A stretch of 21,003 nucleotides of DNA from positions 1 through 21,003 of IMG/VR virus record IMGVR_UViG_3300047491_001078; one strand, given 5' to 3'. Made by a program: the position numbers and the translations under genes. This DNA is from a virus. How positions within the stretch are numbered: the first letter of the stretch is position 1; each line of letters begins with the position of its first letter. Below the pieces are notes generated by a model that saw nothing but the letters and a program-made list of their open reading frames with translations, had not been told where the DNA came from and searched no databases. Shown here one piece after another: positions 19,500 through 21,003 of this stretch.

Positions 19500-20666
19500 A
19501 TGAATTTAGTGCTTAATAAGTTAGGTAGTGCATATACTTTTGAAATTACGCCTGCTATTGTTATGTCTACTGAAATTGGTTATAAAGATAGCACTAGCAA
19601 AAGGCTTGAAGAAAAGACTGTTTGGAATATTAGTGGTTATTTTGCGCCTGGTGCAAAGTCGTTAAAGGAACAGGTAGGAGAATTTGAAGAATTTATTAAT
19701 GCGGACTACTTGAATAATGTTCGGTTAATGGATGGCAGCTCAGTTATAGAAGAGCTATCTGGTGAGGGTAATGTTAGAATTACTAATTTGAGTTATCCAA
19801 CAGGATCAGGACCGCAGCATGCAACACGCAGAAATTTTGAAATAACATTAGAAGTTTTAAAGTATGCTCCTGAGTTTTTATCTACTGGTGTATATCAGTA
19901 TACTATTGAGTATGCTACTGAGCAAAGTACTCTTGTTACTAGGACTATTAGCGGTACAATAAAAGATTTAGTTGGCTATGCCGTATTAGATAAGCTTGAC
20001 GCGCTAATTACATTAAAAGGCTGGGCTATTTGGGATAGCGCAAATCTACTTTCAAAGAGTAGCTCTAGTAATGATGAAAATAGTGTATGCTCATTTAGTA
20101 TTGTTCATAAGAAGTATTGGGCAGCTTTTCCTGTAGGAACTACTAATGGTGAAATAACTCGTGAGCGCTCGGTCGATGCGCAAGGAGTTGTCAAGTACAA
20201 AATTTCTGGATGGTTTGAAGGTAATGAGCTTGACTGTACTGCAGCTATAATGGCTGAAAAAGCAGTAGGACATTTACTTGGAGAATCTATTTCAAGAGCA
20301 CCATATTCAAATAGAACAAATTTTAACTTAGAATTACTTGCGCAAGCAGGAGAGCAAGGGCCAATTTATTATAGTCAAGAAACATTGACGATACAAGAAG
20401 CAGTAGATGGTATCGTATTTAAACCGGTGTTGGGTGGAGGAGAGCCAGTTAAGCAAACTGTCGCAAGAACGACTGCGAAAGCTACTCAGTCTGGACTACT
20501 TAAAGGGCTTACATCTTGGCCTCCTCCCCCAGCATTACATTGGAGTGAAAGTAATTTAACTAGTAAGTCAGTAACAAGACTTCCGTTAGAAAGTCAAGCT
20601 GGTTTAGTTGGCTTTGGTATACAGTATAACTATCAATTTGAATTTTCAAATACACCGAGCTTTTAA
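19500..20666 (+). CDS. Tail protein downstream of the tape measure (distal-tail-like position)
   Basis: This 388-residue, beta-rich protein stands directly after the tape measure gene (start one base after its stop), where the distal tail protein usually lies. The N-terminal half has repeated strands (VWNISGYFAPG, VRITNLSYPTG, RNFEITLEVLKY), and two blocks (about 40-125 and 210-290) look alike in style: KISGWFEGNELDC ... NRTNFNLELLAQAG echoes NISGYFAPG ... RRNFEITLEVL, suggesting an internal duplication. A run WPPPPALHW sits near residue 342. The ribosome site is poor, pointing to coupling. No enzyme motif is seen; the exact family is not recognised. Confidence 0.6.
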   Translation: MNLVLNKLGSAYTFEITPAIVMSTEIGYKDSTSKRLEEKTVWNISGYFAPGAKSLKEQVGEFEEFINADYLNNVRLMDGSSVIEELSGEGNVRITNLSYPTGSGPQHATRRNFEITLEVLKYAPEFLSTGVYQYTIEYATEQSTLVTRTISGTIKDLVGYAVLDKLDALITLKGWAIWDSANLLSKSSSSNDENSVCSFSIVHKKYWAAFPVGTTNGEITRERSVDAQGVVKYKISGWFEGNELDCTAAIMAEKAVGHLLGESISRAPYSNRTNFNLELLAQAGEQGPIYYSQETLTIQEAVDGIVFKPVLGGGEPVKQTVARTTAKATQSGLLKGLTSWPPPPALHWSESNLTSKSVTRLPLESQAGLVGFGIQYNYQFEFSNTPSF

Positions 20667-20668
20667 AT

Positions 20669-21003
20669 ATGGCAAAAATAATTAGTGCGACATTAGCAGG
20701 AATACCTGTTTCTAGTTTAGACTTTCAGCTTGTGCTAGGAGTTGATCCTGGCACAGGCTCAGTTACTATTCCAGGTATTGGACATGATATTCCATATTTG
20801 ACGTCTATTGTACTATCTGATAATGAGAATACATATACGTTAAATAATATATATGTAACAGCAGTTAGGCATGTACTTAACTCTACTGGTGGAACTGATA
20901 CAGTATGTTCTATTGCCGATTTTAGAGTTGCTTGGAAGTATGGTTATATTAATGGGATATTTAATGAAGAAGACTACCGAGGTGTGCCTAAGCGAGAAAA
21001 AAC
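20669..21003 (+). CDS. Tail-associated protein, N-terminal part (cut by window end)
   Basis: The frame opens with ATG 20669, 2 nt after the previous stop, and stays open to the window edge (111 codons seen). It starts MAKIISATLAGIPVSSLDF and continues through beta-rich text such as GIGHDIPYLTSIVLSDNENT and TVCSIADFRVAWKYGYING. Next to the tail gene above, it is most likely another tail tip or hub component. The rest of the protein is outside the window, so no family can be named. Confidence 0.55.
   Translation, partial: MAKIISATLAGIPVSSLDFQLVLGVDPGTGSVTIPGIGHDIPYLTSIVLSDNENTYTLNNIYVTAVRHVLNSTGGTDTVCSIADFRVAWKYGYINGIFNEEDYRGVPKREK

Noticed and set aside
1-21003. CRISPR arrays, tRNA genes, insertion sequences, integrase or diversity-generating retroelement
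   Set aside because: No regularly spaced repeats, cloverleaf, transposase, recombinase or reverse transcriptase motif was seen by eye.

Overview
The window is one contiguous, densely packed stretch of a tailed double-stranded DNA phage (Caudoviricetes). It could be free phage or part of a prophage. All convincing genes are on the plus strand, most stop/start junctions overlap or nearly touch, and the order follows the classic packaging-head-connector-tail sequence. A tail tube protein, a frameshifted tail assembly chaperone and a short tape measure protein, with no sheath gene, point to a siphovirus with a long non-contractile tail. The DNA is visibly AT-rich. TAA, TAG and TGA all end genes, so the ordinary bacterial code is used. 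Ribosome binding sites are mostly GGAG-type. No integrase, tRNA, repressor with a clear identity, CRISPR array or transposon is visible, so host and lifestyle cannot be fixed from this piece.

Layout: 1-131 is an AT-rich leader with an imperfect direct repeat and a promoter. 132-1636 holds six small genes, four of them Cys-rich or zinc-ribbon-like, plus a winged-helix protein with an Rrf2-like wing. 1674-2355 is a self-contained cassette: a promoter, a secreted Tyr-rich protein, a 59-residue C-x2-C protein with capsid-like codon choice, and an intrinsic terminator. 2400-4036 carries a small basic protein, a permuted papain-like hydrolase, a zinc-ribbon protein, a phage-borne CsrA homologue and an unknown helical protein. 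4029-7893 holds the terminase subunits, the portal and a DUF6527-like protein. 7946-10746 looks like a capsid operon with its own promoter and terminator: protease/scaffold, decoration protein, major capsid protein. 10767-14438 holds a membrane/coiled-coil protein, a helical protein, a large beta-helix protein and small beta-rich proteins, probably virion appendages. 14466-15931 holds head-tail connector and tail completion/terminator proteins. 15974-21003 holds the tail tube, the tail assembly chaperone pair made by -1 frameshifting, the tape measure protein and two tail-tip-side proteins, the last cut by the window edge.

How it works together: the terminases cut and pump DNA through the portal into a prohead built by the capsid protein on the protease/scaffold and coated by the decoration protein. 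Connector proteins close the head. The tail is built as the tube protein polymerises around the tape measure protein, which is held by the chaperone and its frameshift product. The upstream small proteins, CsrA homologue and secreted protein are candidates for control of host or phage expression. The most notable signals are the complete frameshift element (A AAA AAC heptamer, 5-7 nt spacer, long stem-loop) that fuses on a zinc-ribbon domain, the CsrA homologue, the moron-like secreted-protein cassette, and a repeated TACTTTT-N13/14-TATAAT promoter, one copy of which sits almost on the start codon it serves.
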